NCBI RefSeq assembly: GCF_001187865.1
Contig: NZ_LGIT01000003.1
Coordinates: 62,001 to 126,000 of the forward strand
From: Klebsiella sp. RIT-PI-d
Lineage (GTDB): Bacteria > Pseudomonadota > Gammaproteobacteria > Enterobacterales > Enterobacteriaceae
Direction of reading: 5' to 3'
Length of the DNA: 64,000 bases
A program made the translations under genes and the position numbers. Shown one piece after another: positions 8,902 to 20,922 of this stretch; positions within the stretch are counted from its first letter, which is position 1; every line of letters begins with the position of its first letter. The notes beneath the pieces were generated by a model, which had not been told where the DNA came from, did not search any database, and saw nothing but the letters and a program-made list of their open reading frames with translations.

Positions 8902-10614
8902 TTATTCCCAGAAATCTCGTGCCGGATCGAGCACCGGACGTACAATGCCCGTACGTACCGTAAAGTCACCGAATCCTTCATCCGCTTCACGCTCTTTCGC
9001 CCATCGCCCGACCAGTTCGTCAATAGTGGCGAGGATCTCAGGTTCAGTAATGTTTTCCCGGTACATGCGCGGAATGCGTGTTCCCATACGGTTACCACCA
9101 AGATGCACGTTGTAACGGCCCGGCGCTTTGCCCACCAGACCCAGTTCCGCCAGCATGGCGCGTCCGCAGCCGTTCGGACAACCGGTTACGCGCATAACGA
9201 TATGCTCTTCAGGAATTCCATTTTTTTCCAGAATCGCTTCTACTTTGTCGGTAAACGACGGCAGGAAGCGCTCGGCTTCCGCCATCGCCAGCGGACAGGT
9301 CGGGAACGATACGCAAGCCATTGAGTTTTCACGCTGCGGCTTCACGGCGTTCATTAGCCCGTGATCGCGCGCCAGTGCCTCAATCTTTGCTTTCTCGCTG
9401 TCAGGCACGCCGGCAACGATCAGATTCTGGTTAGCAGTAATACGGAACTCGCCCTGATGGATCTTTGCGATCTCCAGCAGGCCCGTTTTTAGCGGGCGTC
9501 CGGGATAATCAAGGATGCGACCGTTTTCAATAAACAGCGTCAGGTGCCATTTATCGTCAATGCCTTTTACCCAGCCAATACGATCGCCACGTCCGGTGAA
9601 CTCATACGGACGGATTGGCTCGAATGTGATCCCTGCACGGCGCTCCACTTCCGCTTTAAACGTCTCAACGCCCACGCGCTCCAGCGTGTATTTGGTTTTT
9701 GCGTTTTTACGGTCGGTACGATTGCCCCAGTCGCGCTGGGTAGTTACCACCGCTTCCGCTACCGCCAGGGTATGCTCCAGCGGCAAATATCCAAATTCAC
9801 TTGCCGTGCGGGCGTAAGTTTTTTTATTGCCATGTTCAATAGAGAGGCCACCGCCAACCAGCAGGTTAAAGCCCACCAGCTTACCGTTTTCTGCCACGGC
9901 CACGAAGTTCATATCATTGGCATGCAGATCGATATCATTTTGCGGCGGGATCACCACGGTGGTTTTAAACTTACGCGGCAGATAGGTCTGCCCGAGGATC
10001 GGCTCTTCGTCGGTGGTCGCCACTTTTTTCTGATCGAGCCAGATCTCTGCATAGGCGCGGGTGCGCGGCAGCAGATGTTCAGAGATCGTCTTCGCCCACT
10101 CATAAGCTTCAGCATGCAGCTCAGACTCGTACGGATTGGACGTACAGAGCACGTTACGGTTCATGTCGTTGGCGGTCGCCAGCGCATCCAGCCCGACTGA
10201 ATGCAGCATCTGGTGCACCGGCTTCACGTTCTTCTTCAGGATACCGTGAAACTGAAAGGTCTGACGGTTGGTCAGACGAATGCTGCCGTAGATCGTGTTA
10301 TCATGAGCAAACTTATCAATTGCCTGCCACTGCGTGGGCGTAATAACGCCCCCCGGCAGGCGACAGCGCAGCAGCATGGCATGACGCGGCTCCAGCTTTT
10401 GTTCCGCGCGCTCGGCACGAATGTCGCGATCGTCCTGCTGATACATACCGTGGAAACGGATCAGCAGAAAGTTGTCACCGTTAAAACCGCCGGTAAGACC
10501 GTCGTTTAAGTCTTCAGCAATGGTGCCGCGCAGATAGTTGCTCTCTACCTTCATGCGCTCGGCATCCGTCAGTTTACCTTCGACCACCAGGGGTCCGGGA
10601 TATTTTTCGCTCAT
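8902..10614 (-). CDS. cysI: Sulfite reductase hemoprotein subunit
   Basis: CysI carries siroheme and a 4Fe-4S cluster and reduces sulfite to sulfide by six electrons received from CysJ. Its 570 residues equal the E. coli length. The cluster and siroheme ligands are all present: Cys434, Cys440, Cys479 and Cys483 in ACVSFPTC and GCPNGCG. Sulfite-binding basic residues occur in [11 protein letters not shown] and the GNKK segment. Its ATG overlaps the cysJ stop by one base (TAATG), so translation is coupled. Confidence 0.98.
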   Translation of the reverse strand: MSEKYPGPLVVEGKLTDAERMKVESNYLRGTIAEDLNDGLTGGFNGDNFLLIRFHGMYQQDDRDIRAERAEQKLEPRHAMLLRCRLPGGVITPTQWQAIDKFAHDNTIYGSIRLTNRQTFQFHGILKKNVKPVHQMLHSVGLDALATANDMNRNVLCTSNPYESELHAEAYEWAKTISEHLLPRTRAYAEIWLDQKKVATTDEEPILGQTYLPRKFKTTVVIPPQNDIDLHANDMNFVAVAENGKLVGFNLLVGGGLSIEHGNKKTYARTASEFGYLPLEHTLAVAEAVVTTQRDWGNRTDRKNAKTKYTLERVGVETFKAEVERRAGITFEPIRPYEFTGRGDRIGWVKGIDDKWHLTLFIENGRILDYPGRPLKTGLLEIAKIHQGEFRITANQNLIVAGVPDSEKAKIEALARDHGLMNAVKPQRENSMACVSFPTCPLAMAEAERFLPSFTDKVEAILEKNGIPEEHIVMRVTGCPNGCGRAMLAELGLVGKAPGRYNVHLGGNRMGTRIPRMYRENITEPEILATIDELVGRWAKEREADEGFGDFTVRTGIVRPVLDPARDFWE

Positions 10615-12419
10615 TAGTAGACATCTCGCTGATAACGGCGCTCAACGCGCAGCTCACTTAAAAATTCATCTGCCGATTCGAGGTCCATGCCGCCGAATTC
10701 TGCAATCACATCCAGCAATGCCTGCTCAACGTCTTTCGCCATACGATTGGCGTCACCGCAGACATAAATATGAGCGCCGTCATTGATCCAGCGCCACAGT
10801 TCTGCGCCCTGTTCGCGCAGTTTGTCTTGTACGTAAACTTTTTGTTGTTGGTCACGAGACCAGGCCAGGTCGATACGGCTGAGTACGCCCTCTTTAACGT
10901 AGCGCTGCCATTCCACCTGGTAGAGAAAATCTTCAGTAAAATGCGGGTTGCCAAAGAACAGCCAGTTTTTACCCGATGCACCCTCGGCCGCGCGCTGCTG
11001 CATAAAGGCGCGGAAAGGCGCAATACCGGTGCCGGGACCAATCATAATGACCGGCGTGTCAGGGCTGGCAGGCAGGCGGAAGTTGTCGTTGTGCTCAATA
11101 AAGATGCGGACTTCGTCTTCTTCTTCAAGACGATCGGCCAGGAAGCTGGAGGCACCGCCAGCACGCGCACGCCCTTCTATATCATAGCGTACGACACCAA
11201 CAGTAACATGCACTTCGCTTTCCGCTTCGGCTTGTGCGGAAGCGATGGAATACAGGCGCGGCGTTAGCGGACGCAGTAAATCAAGCAATGTTTCGGCATC
11301 AAGCTGAGCCGGAGAAAAACGCACCATATCAACAATCGGCGTCGTGGCGGCGTAATGCTGAAGCTGAGTTTTATCACCTGCCAGCGGTAGCAGCGTTTCG
11401 CTGCGGGCGAGAGTGGCATAATTTTCAACAATATTGGCAGTATTGACCGTCAATTCAAAATGCCACTGTAACGCCTCCGCCAGGGTCAGCGTTTTGCTCT
11501 CGACGGTGACCGGCTGGTCGGCCTTGAGCCATAACAGGTCGATCAGTTCATTAACCAGCGCGGGATCGTTCTGATACCACACGCCCAGCGCATCGCCCGG
11601 CTGATAGCGCAGGCCGGAATCGCCAAGATCGATCTCAATATGGCGAACATCTTTTTCTGAGTTACGACCGGTAATTTTTTGATTTACCAGCAGTGACGCC
11701 ACCAGCGGCGCTTCTTTGGTATAGGGGCTGGTATGAACCTCATTAACTACACCCGATGCGGTGACGGCTGCCTGAGCTGGCGTCTCTTTCGGCACGCGGG
11801 ATTTAAGCACTTCAACGACGCGCGCGCGCCATTCGGCAGCAGCATGTTGATACTCGACGTCAGAATCTACGCGATCCAGCAGGCGCTCGCCGCCCAGCTC
11901 CGCCAGCTTCGCATCAAAATCTTTCGCACACTGGCAGAAAAATTCATAAGACGTGTCGCCAAGGCCGAACACCGCAAAGGCGGTACTGTCCAGCTTAGGT
12001 GCTTTTTTAGAAGCGAGGAACTTGTGAAGCGCGACAGCTTCTTCCGGCGGCTCTCCCTCACCCTGCGTGGACGCAATGACAACCAACAGTTTTTCAGCGG
12101 CAATTTGTTTGAATTTATAGTCGCCCGCGTTAACCAGATTGACATTGAGTTTTGCTGCCAGTAAGTCATCGCGCAGCGCTTCAGCCACGCGCCGGGCATT
12201 CCCGGTTTGCGAGGCCGAGAGCAAGGTAATGGTGGTAGTTTCTGCTACCGGAGCAGGCGTTGCCACAGCAGCGCCGGGCTGCTGATTGAGCACCCCCCAA
12301 AAATAGCCGGAAACCCAGGCAAGCTGGGTTGGCGTTAAATCAGTGGTGGCCGCCTGAAGGCGCGCCAGCTGCTCCGGGTTTAGCGGAAGCAATGCGGAAG
12401 GTGGGACCTGTATCGTCAT
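10614..12419 (-). CDS. cysJ: Sulfite reductase flavoprotein subunit
   Basis: CysJ passes electrons from NADPH through FAD and FMN to CysI. The 601-residue chain (599 in E. coli) has an N-terminal flavodoxin domain ([15 protein letters not shown] near residue 70), a linker of variable sequence near 215-230, the FAD motif RLYSIAS, the NADPH motif [12 protein letters not shown] and the C-terminal ERRYQRDVY. It is the first gene of cysJIH and is divergent from queD. CysB control is expected for the pathway. Confidence 0.98.
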   Translation of the reverse strand: MTIQVPPSALLPLNPEQLARLQAATTDLTPTQLAWVSGYFWGVLNQQPGAAVATPAPVAETTTITLLSASQTGNARRVAEALRDDLLAAKLNVNLVNAGDYKFKQIAAEKLLVVIASTQGEGEPPEEAVALHKFLASKKAPKLDSTAFAVFGLGDTSYEFFCQCAKDFDAKLAELGGERLLDRVDSDVEYQHAAAEWRARVVEVLKSRVPKETPAQAAVTASGVVNEVHTSPYTKEAPLVASLLVNQKITGRNSEKDVRHIEIDLGDSGLRYQPGDALGVWYQNDPALVNELIDLLWLKADQPVTVESKTLTLAEALQWHFELTVNTANIVENYATLARSETLLPLAGDKTQLQHYAATTPIVDMVRFSPAQLDAETLLDLLRPLTPRLYSIASAQAEAESEVHVTVGVVRYDIEGRARAGGASSFLADRLEEEDEVRIFIEHNDNFRLPASPDTPVIMIGPGTGIAPFRAFMQQRAAEGASGKNWLFFGNPHFTEDFLYQVEWQRYVKEGVLSRIDLAWSRDQQQKVYVQDKLREQGAELWRWINDGAHIYVCGDANRMAKDVEQALLDVIAEFGGMDLESADEFLSELRVERRYQRDVY

Positions 12420-12720
12420 GCGTCGTCATGTTCCAGTAGCAAAGCTGTTTTCAGTAAAAACAGAAGAGAATGTAAGGTTAACGACCTGGATAATAACAAT
12501 TAAAGAAGGGATGGAAATAATAAATAACCAAATAAACTAACCTGATTTCCCGATAGTTATTAACGGTAAAACAGGTTAAACAACCCTTTGATTTGAAGAG
12601 TAAAATAATTGAACATCTGTCACACGCGCTATAGCGCACAGCCTGCACAGTTTAAACAGATGATAAAAATTGTACTTTCCGGTACTATGCGGCGGTTTTT
12701 CGTAAGCCTGAGAGTTCACC
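12420..12720. promoter_or_regulatory. cysJ-queD divergent promoter region
   Basis: These 301 bases hold the promoters of both genes and no coding sequence that I can support. The part nearer cysJ (about 12480-12600) is AT-rich, as in E. coli where CysB binds upstream of cysJ; I cannot place exact CysB sites. Nearer queD a perfect 12-base palindrome GCGCTATAGCGC lies at 12626-12637, about 84 bases before the queD start. Its role is unknown. Confidence 0.5.
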
Positions 12721-13083
12721 ATGTCCACCACGTTGTTTAAAGACTTCATCTTTGAAGCCGCTCACCATCTGCCTCACGTTCCGCAGGGCCATAAATGTGG
12801 TCGCCTGCACGGACACTCCTTTATGGTGCGTCTTGAAATCACCGGTGAAGTCGATCCCCATACCGGATGGATTATCGATTTCGCCGAACTTAAAGCGGCA
12901 TTTAAGCCCACCTATGATCGTCTGGATCACTACTATCTGAACGACATCCCCGGTCTGGAAAATCCGACCAGCGAAGTGCTGTCCAAATGGATCTGGGATC
13001 AGGTGAAACCTGTTGTTCCGCTGCTGAGTGCGGTAATGATCAAAGAAACCTGTACGGCAGGCTGCGTTTATCGCGGAGAGTAG
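12721..13083 (+). CDS. queD: 6-carboxy-tetrahydropterin synthase
   Basis: QueD converts dihydroneopterin triphosphate to 6-carboxy-5,6,7,8-tetrahydropterin, the step before QueE in queuosine synthesis. The 120-residue protein has the zinc ligands His15, His30 and His32, the catalytic Cys26 in [11 protein letters not shown], and KETCTAGC near the end. It differs from E. coli QueD at only a few positions. It stands alone and divergent from cysJ. In K-12 several ygc genes follow; here only a CRISPR array follows, about 120 bases after the stop. Confidence 0.97.
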   Translation: MSTTLFKDFIFEAAHHLPHVPQGHKCGRLHGHSFMVRLEITGEVDPHTGWIIDFAELKAAFKPTYDRLDHYYLNDIPGLENPTSEVLSKWIWDQVKPVVPLLSAVMIKETCTAGCVYRGE

Positions 13084-13146
13084 CGGAATCCGGCGACTTA
13101 CGCAGGGAAAGAGGCGCGGAGTGTCTTGCCGCAATTGAATGTAACC

Positions 13147-13164
13147 GGCGACAGTAATGTCGCC
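13147..13164. other. Hairpin between queD and the array
   Basis: GGCGAC and GTCGCC arms enclose a six-base loop. It sits between queD and the distal end of the array. There is no T tract on either side, so it may be only a weak terminator for one or both of the facing transcripts. Confidence 0.4.
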
Positions 13165-13200
13165 TGTCTGAAGAAAGTCTTTCCCTGATTTTCCCGGTAT

Positions 13201-14878
13201 CGGTTTATCCCCGCTCGCGCGGGGAACACGCCACGTAATTCAGCTTCGCCCTTTGCTCTATCGGTTTATCCCCGCTCGCGCGGGGAACACCCCAGCTGGC
13301 AGGGTACGCATCAAATAAACCGCGGTTTATCCCCGCTCGCGTGGGGAACACCAGGAGCTTAACGAAAACCAGATCGCCGCAACCGGTTTATCCCCGCTCG
13401 CGTGGGGAACACTGGATTTCCCATGTCTCGCCGCCGTTCTGGTCCGGTTTATCCCCGCTCGCGTGGGGAACACCTCCCACATTGCAGCGTATTGCTCCTC
13501 AGGGACGGTTTATCCCCGCTCGCGTGGGGAACACATCCCACGTTAGGTGAGGGGTTTGTTTTTCAACGGTTTATCCCCGCTCGCGTGGGGAACACCTGCT
13601 GCCCTGTCGAATTCGGCTATATCACGCCGGTTTATCCCCGCTCGCGTGGGGAACACTCATCCTCTTGCATCCCGGAAATGACGCCGGACGGTTTATCCCC
13701 GCTCGCGTGGGGAACACCAGGTGCTGATGTCTTCGGCAGCGCCCATTTCCGGTTTATCCCCGCTCGCGTGGGGAACACCACGGTTGCCCCATCCACTACT
13801 ATCTTAATTTCGGTTTATCCCCGCTCGCGTGGGGAACACATCAGGTTCAGGAGTTTTTAACCCGTCATGAGCGGTTTATCCCCGCTCGCGTGGGGAACAC
13901 GCGTACGCTCATTGCTGCGATTTCTTTCTCATTCGGTTTATCCCCGCTCGCGTGGGGAACACTGTCACCAAATTAGTGACACTTTCTTCACCCTCGGTTT
14001 ATCCCCGCTCGCGTGGGGAACACGAGCACAGCATTCCTTCCGACGGCTCACCGCGCGGTTTATCCCCGCTCGCGTGGGGAACACCTCCCGACAGTTGCGA
14101 AAAATAGTCAGTTCGCCGGTTTATCCCCGCTCGCGTGGGGAACACGCTTGCGTTACGGTGCAGTTAAGCCAGACACCCGGTTTATCCCCGCTCGCGTGGG
14201 GAACACCACCACCGGTAGCGAGGCTTCTTTTGACGCGCCGGTTTATCCCCGCTCGCGTGGGGAACACAGCATCTTTCAGGCCGTACTGGATTTGAACGCC
14301 GGTTTATCCCCGCTCGCGTGGGGAACACTATGGAATCGTTAGCGGGTGCGGCAGGTTTTGCGGTTTATCCCCGCTCGCGTGGGGAACACTCGCGACCGGA
14401 CGCCTTGCGCAGCTCGTTGAGCGGTTTATCCCCGCTCGCGTGGGGAACACGGCGTGCCAGCTTCCACGGCGTCGCCTCGGTGCGGTTTATCCCCGCTCGC
14501 GTGGGGAACACTTCCACTGATTCAGCTGAGTTGATTGAAAACACGGTTTATCCCCGCTCGCGTGGGGAACACTCACCAATAGTATGGTCGTGCAAGCCAA
14601 ATGGCGGTTTATCCCCGCTCGCGTGGGGAACACGTAACCTTCATGAACCGACGTCATTTCAGCGGCCGGTTTATCCCCGCTCGCGTGGGGAACACGTCCA
14701 CGCTTCAAAGCCTCCCACCTATCCTACAGGTTTATCCCCGCTCGCGTGGGGAACACTGGACGGAGCGTTAACGCAAGGTAAGGGCGATCGGTTTATCCCC
14801 GCTCGCGTGGGGAACACGGCACAGACAGCCAGGATGTTGGCTTAGAAGCAGGTTTATCCCCGCTCGCGTGGGGAACAC
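13201..14878 (-). CRISPR. Type I-E CRISPR array, 28 repeats and 27 spacers
   Basis: There are 28 repeats of 29 bases reading CGGTTTATCCCCGCT...GGGGAACAC on the plus strand, in a 61-base period from 13201. Twenty-five spacers are 32 bases; those at 13901-13933 and 14634-14666 are 33. The I-E crRNA handle (ATAAACCG) lies on the minus strand, so transcription runs leftward and the leader is at the right, after 14878. The two leftmost repeats (13201, 13262) have CGCGCGGGG where the rest have CGCGTGGGG. The repeats at 14728 and 14850 begin with A instead of C on the plus strand. Repeats are otherwise uniform and the array looks functional. This is the position of the second I-E array (CRISPR2, near ygcF) of E. 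coli and Salmonella. Confidence 0.99.
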
Positions 14879-15249
14879 TCTAAGCCTATGTATTTGTTTC
14901 AATAGACCTTTTTATCACAAGCGCAATTCACCAACACACTGACAACATAATCACCACACCACGAAGCCGTTAAAAACTCGATAACGCCATGATTTTAAAC
15001 ATAAAAATAAAATCATCGAAAATATTAATTCCGGACTTACCGCAGCAAAACAATTCTCTTCCTGAAATGGGACGTACTCTACCTTTTTCTGCTTCATTTA
15101 AAATAAAAAGCGATCGGCAGGTGCTTAATCGTAAACATCAGAACCAGGAAGGAGATTGTCAGACGAGGTGCCTGAACGGCGCGATATCCCGGCGACTATT
15201 ACGCGGCCGGGATAGTTAACAATAAAGAACGGGATTGATTATTGATCTA
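14879..15249 (-). promoter_or_regulatory. CRISPR leader and spacer to queE
   Basis: The 371 bases to the right of the array must contain the leader and the promoter for leftward crRNA transcription. The part 14879-15020 is AT-rich. I could not place a convincing promoter or the IHF site expected in I-E leaders. A hairpin with nine-base arms TATCCCGGC (15185-15193) and GCCGGGATA (15206-15214) lies 36 bases after the queE stop without a T tract; it could be a weak queE terminator shielding the array. An open frame of 76 codons at 14989-15219 has no recognisable features and I do not call it a gene. Confidence 0.6.
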
Positions 15250-15921
15250 TCAGGCAATATTAAGATATTTATGCGTTTGCATCGATAATCGCCAGTTGCG
15301 GGCAATACAGGTCTCAATGCACAAACGGGTAGCATCTTCTTTCTGACTAATAGGCTGAAGCGCGATGACGCGCGGTTTATCATCATTCAGCACCGCAAGC
15401 AGTTCATCCAGCGCTTCGATATCGCGTACGCGCCCTACCGGATGTTTAATTTCTTCCGCGCGCTGAAGCGCCTGCTCCAGAACGTCGTATCCGCCACGCA
15501 TATTCACTTTCGGCGATACGGTTACCCAGGTATTTGGCGTGCAGCGGATTTCATGCGTACCGCTGGTTTCAATCTGACAGCTGAAACCATTTTTCTCCAG
15601 CAGCATGGTCAGCGGCAGAAGATCGTGAATGCACGGCTCACCGCCGGTGATCACCACGTGGCGCGCGGTATAGCCCTGACGTTCAATAACCGCCAGCAAG
15701 TCTTCGCTACTGGCAGCGCCCCACTTGTCGCTCTCTTTGGTTTTCGCCAGGATGCTGTAAAGCGAGATTTCCCGATCGGCAAGCTTATCCCAGGTGTGTT
15801 TGGTATCGCACCAGGCACAGCCAACCGGGCATCCCTGCAAACGAATAAAAATGGCGGGAACGCCGGTAAAGTAACCTTCACCCTGAAGGGTCTGGAACAT
15901 CTCATTTATCGGGTACTGCAT
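15250..15921 (-). CDS. queE: 7-carboxy-7-deazaguanine synthase (radical SAM)
   Basis: QueE rearranges 6-carboxytetrahydropterin to 7-carboxy-7-deazaguanine. The 223 residues match E. coli QueE nearly throughout. The radical-SAM cysteines are Cys31, Cys35 and Cys38 in CPVGCAWC, the CX3CX2C form usual for this enzyme; VVITGGEPCIHDL binds SAM. I choose ATG 15921, which gives MQYPINEMF as in E. coli and has GAG six bases upstream; an ATG two codons earlier (15927) is possible. Its substrate maker queD lies across the array; queC is not in the window. Confidence 0.97.
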   Translation of the reverse strand: MQYPINEMFQTLQGEGYFTGVPAIFIRLQGCPVGCAWCDTKHTWDKLADREISLYSILAKTKESDKWGAASSEDLLAVIERQGYTARHVVITGGEPCIHDLLPLTMLLEKNGFSCQIETSGTHEIRCTPNTWVTVSPKVNMRGGYDVLEQALQRAEEIKHPVGRVRDIEALDELLAVLNDDKPRVIALQPISQKEDATRLCIETCIARNWRLSMQTHKYLNIA

Positions 15922-16234
15922 AGTCATCTCGTGTTAGCTTCTAAACTCTAATTATCGCAGATCATGGCCCAACGATCATGTGCGATTCGCGCTCTGTAAT
16001 GCCATAACGGTCCCGGCCCTGTAATGATGATGGATATGACGACTCTTGATAATGTCATTTTGTCCCAACAGGGATACATTTTTTTACCGAAAAGAAGATA
16101 GAACAACCCTGATAGCCTGTTGAGGGATACTCATGATTCTGGCCATATGTTTTAAAGAATAAAAAAAATACTACAGACAACGGCAACCACGGTTATAGCT
16201 AAACTTACAAGATAATAATATATTCAACATGAAA
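15922..16234. other. Intergenic region upstream of queE
   Basis: The 313 bases lie between the queE start and the end of the LysR-type gene. The part next to queE should hold its promoter; a GATAAT hexamer on the minus strand about 30 bases upstream of queE has no good -35. A direct repeat of CATGATC occurs close to it. Towards 16234 the sequence becomes AT-rich like the neighbouring gene. I see no gene here. Confidence 0.4.
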
Positions 16235-17086
16235 TCATACGAATTTATTAAGTAAATTTTTAAACCTCATTAACCTCGTATCCGACTCACTTGACGGATT
16301 AGAATAGAGATAACATTTGGGATGATGTTTTTTCAACGGCAGGATGCTAACGCCATCCAATTTATACATAGTCGCAAGTTTTCGCGAAGAAAGGGCCATT
16401 CCTTTCCCTGTCCTCACTAAATAAAAAAGCGTCGGTATGTCATAGTTATGTTCGATGAAATCCAGATTGGTTGTGACATCATCGATGGCATATAAAAACC
16501 TCTCTTTAAGAAATTGAGTGTAATTTTCTTTCCAGATATAAATAGGTGGTAAGCGCCGAGGATCTTTACACTGCTCATCTGAGCGCAAAAGTACGAGTTC
16601 TCCCCCCTCCCATTGCTCTTTATGTACCCCGGCACAAGAACCCAAATCCCGAAATGATATGACCCATTTCCTGCGCATATCTTTTAATGTAATAATTTCA
16701 TCATATGACAGCAAATCACGCTTGCAGGAAATATTTAGCCCTTCCGAACTTAAAATCATTTTTAAGGTTTTAAACAAATTTTCAGGAACAGTGACATCAA
16801 AATAAAGTTCTGGCAGGCATTCATCACGATGCCTGCTGTAGTCGCTCTCAAGCGTCAAAAGCTTATCGTATAGCGGTTTACATTTATAATACATTTCCCA
16901 CGCCAGAAATGTTGGCTCTAAATCGTTATGCTTACGAATAAATAGCTTATCCGCCAGCAAAAGTTCGATCTCGCTAATCATCTTACTCAATGGCGATCGC
17001 GTGATGCATAGCGCTTCAGCAGCCCGAGAGAAATTTCTCTTCTCCATAAGAACCATAAAGTAACGCATTTTTTTTGATATAAACAT
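16235..17086 (-). CDS. LysR-type transcriptional regulator, target unknown
   Basis: The 283-residue protein has a typical LysR N-terminal winged helix (residues about 5-60: RNFSRAAEALCITRSPLSKMISEIE) followed by a weakly conserved effector domain ending SDTRLMRFKNLLNKFV. I do not recognise it as a named regulator. It is a little shorter than the usual 290-310. The base composition is visibly poorer in G+C than eno, queE or pyrG, with many AT-ending codons, and AT-rich gaps flank it on both sides. In K-12 a different gene (ygcG) occupies the queE-eno interval. These points suggest acquisition by transfer. LysR regulators are often divergent from their target, but no such gene is seen to the right. 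Confidence 0.85.
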   Translation of the reverse strand: MFISKKMRYFMVLMEKRNFSRAAEALCITRSPLSKMISEIELLLADKLFIRKHNDLEPTFLAWEMYYKCKPLYDKLLTLESDYSRHRDECLPELYFDVTVPENLFKTLKMILSSEGLNISCKRDLLSYDEIITLKDMRRKWVISFRDLGSCAGVHKEQWEGGELVLLRSDEQCKDPRRLPPIYIWKENYTQFLKERFLYAIDDVTTNLDFIEHNYDIPTLFYLVRTGKGMALSSRKLATMYKLDGVSILPLKKHHPKCYLYSNPSSESDTRLMRFKNLLNKFV

Positions 17087-17637
17087 ACATCACCTATTTA
17101 TCCATAAAATTAATTTTGATTACCACTGGCCATTAAGAATGCCTAAGCAATATATCACCTATAGCCTTCTGAATTTTGTAAACAGCGTTGTTTTTAATTT
17201 ACGTAAAAATTAATAACACCGCCCTCCCGGGGATTCAATCCTGCTTATTAAAAAAGATTTAATAATTTACTTCTTGAGTAGACCACCTTGATTTATCACA
17301 TATAAATGAGATTCTCATGATTTGACTAAATAGAAGATATATATATATATGATTTAATGACAAAAACATTCACATCATATTATTTATTAATTATATGTCA
17401 TTTCCTGGAGTTGAGGATTGGCGTATTCTTCAGGAGCGTAATATTTATCCTGTCAGAAAAATAATTTAAGCTTTTACCACAGGATCCTTACTTATGGCTT
17501 GTTCATTCCCGGCAGGATCGCAGAAACCCGGATAATGATGAGGCGGTGGCGGGAAATGTAAAGATGGGTGCCTTTCCCCTCAGCGCAAACCTGATGCGCA
17601 TGATGATGTTAAATCATGATTATTGTAGGCAAAAAAA
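17087..17637. other. AT-rich gap between the LysR gene and eno
   Basis: These 551 bases are strongly AT-rich, with an (AT)n tract near 17338-17350, and resemble the LysR gene in composition. The start region should hold the promoter of the LysR gene. A 24-codon open frame starts at ATG 17395 and ends at 17469 (MSFPGVEDW...); it has a downstream but no clear upstream ribosome site and I give it no status. Otherwise nothing is recognised. The tract may be the remains of transferred DNA. Confidence 0.4.
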
Positions 17638-17660
17638 ATGCCAGCCCGCAGGCTGGCATT
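17631..17660 (-). terminator. Terminator of pyrG-eno
   Basis: Arms ATGCCAGCC and GGCTGGCAT (17638-17659) with a four-base loop are followed on the minus strand by eight U, about 23 bases after the eno stop. The other side also carries T residues, so it may work in both directions. Confidence 0.92.
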
Positions 17661-17682
17661 TTAAATTTAAATAAAGTCAGGA

Positions 17683-19050
<1,368 letters not shown>

Positions 19051-19059
19051 CTAACTTTA

Positions 19060-20712
<1,653 letters not shown>

Positions 20713-20752
20713 TTAGGTTTAAAAGACGATGGAATAACCAGGACGGGAAAGT

Positions 20753-20781
20753 AGTATACCCGAACATGACGAGCGCCACAA
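20753..20781 (-). promoter_or_regulatory. pyrG promoter
   Basis: On the minus strand TTGTGG (20781-20776) and TATACT (20758-20753) are 17 bases apart, about 55 bases upstream of the pyrG ATG. This is a good sigma-70 promoter for pyrG-eno. Confidence 0.75.
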
Positions 20782-20922
20782 ACTTTCATTCTTCCCCCTC
20801 TTCAGCCATGCCCAACGATGTAAGGAGTGAGAAAATAGACATTTTCAAAGAAATGTTTTTGACGCAAATCAAGCGCTTGTTATTTAAAAAATCACACACA
20901 TCGCGCTTGACTGCGAAAATCG

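Noticed and set aside
13341-14845. Long open frames with repeated YPRSRGEH, GLSPLAWGT and RFIPARVGNT peptides
   Set aside because: They are translations of the CRISPR repeat in three frames, with a 61-base period, not proteins.
14989-15219. 76-codon open frame between the array and queE
   Set aside because: No ribosome site, no domain, and it crosses the hairpin at 15185-15214 and the leader region.
16235-17637. Undescribed defence or pathogenicity island around the LysR gene
   Set aside because: There is only one gene, no integrase, no flanking repeats and no partner; transfer is likely but no system can be shown.
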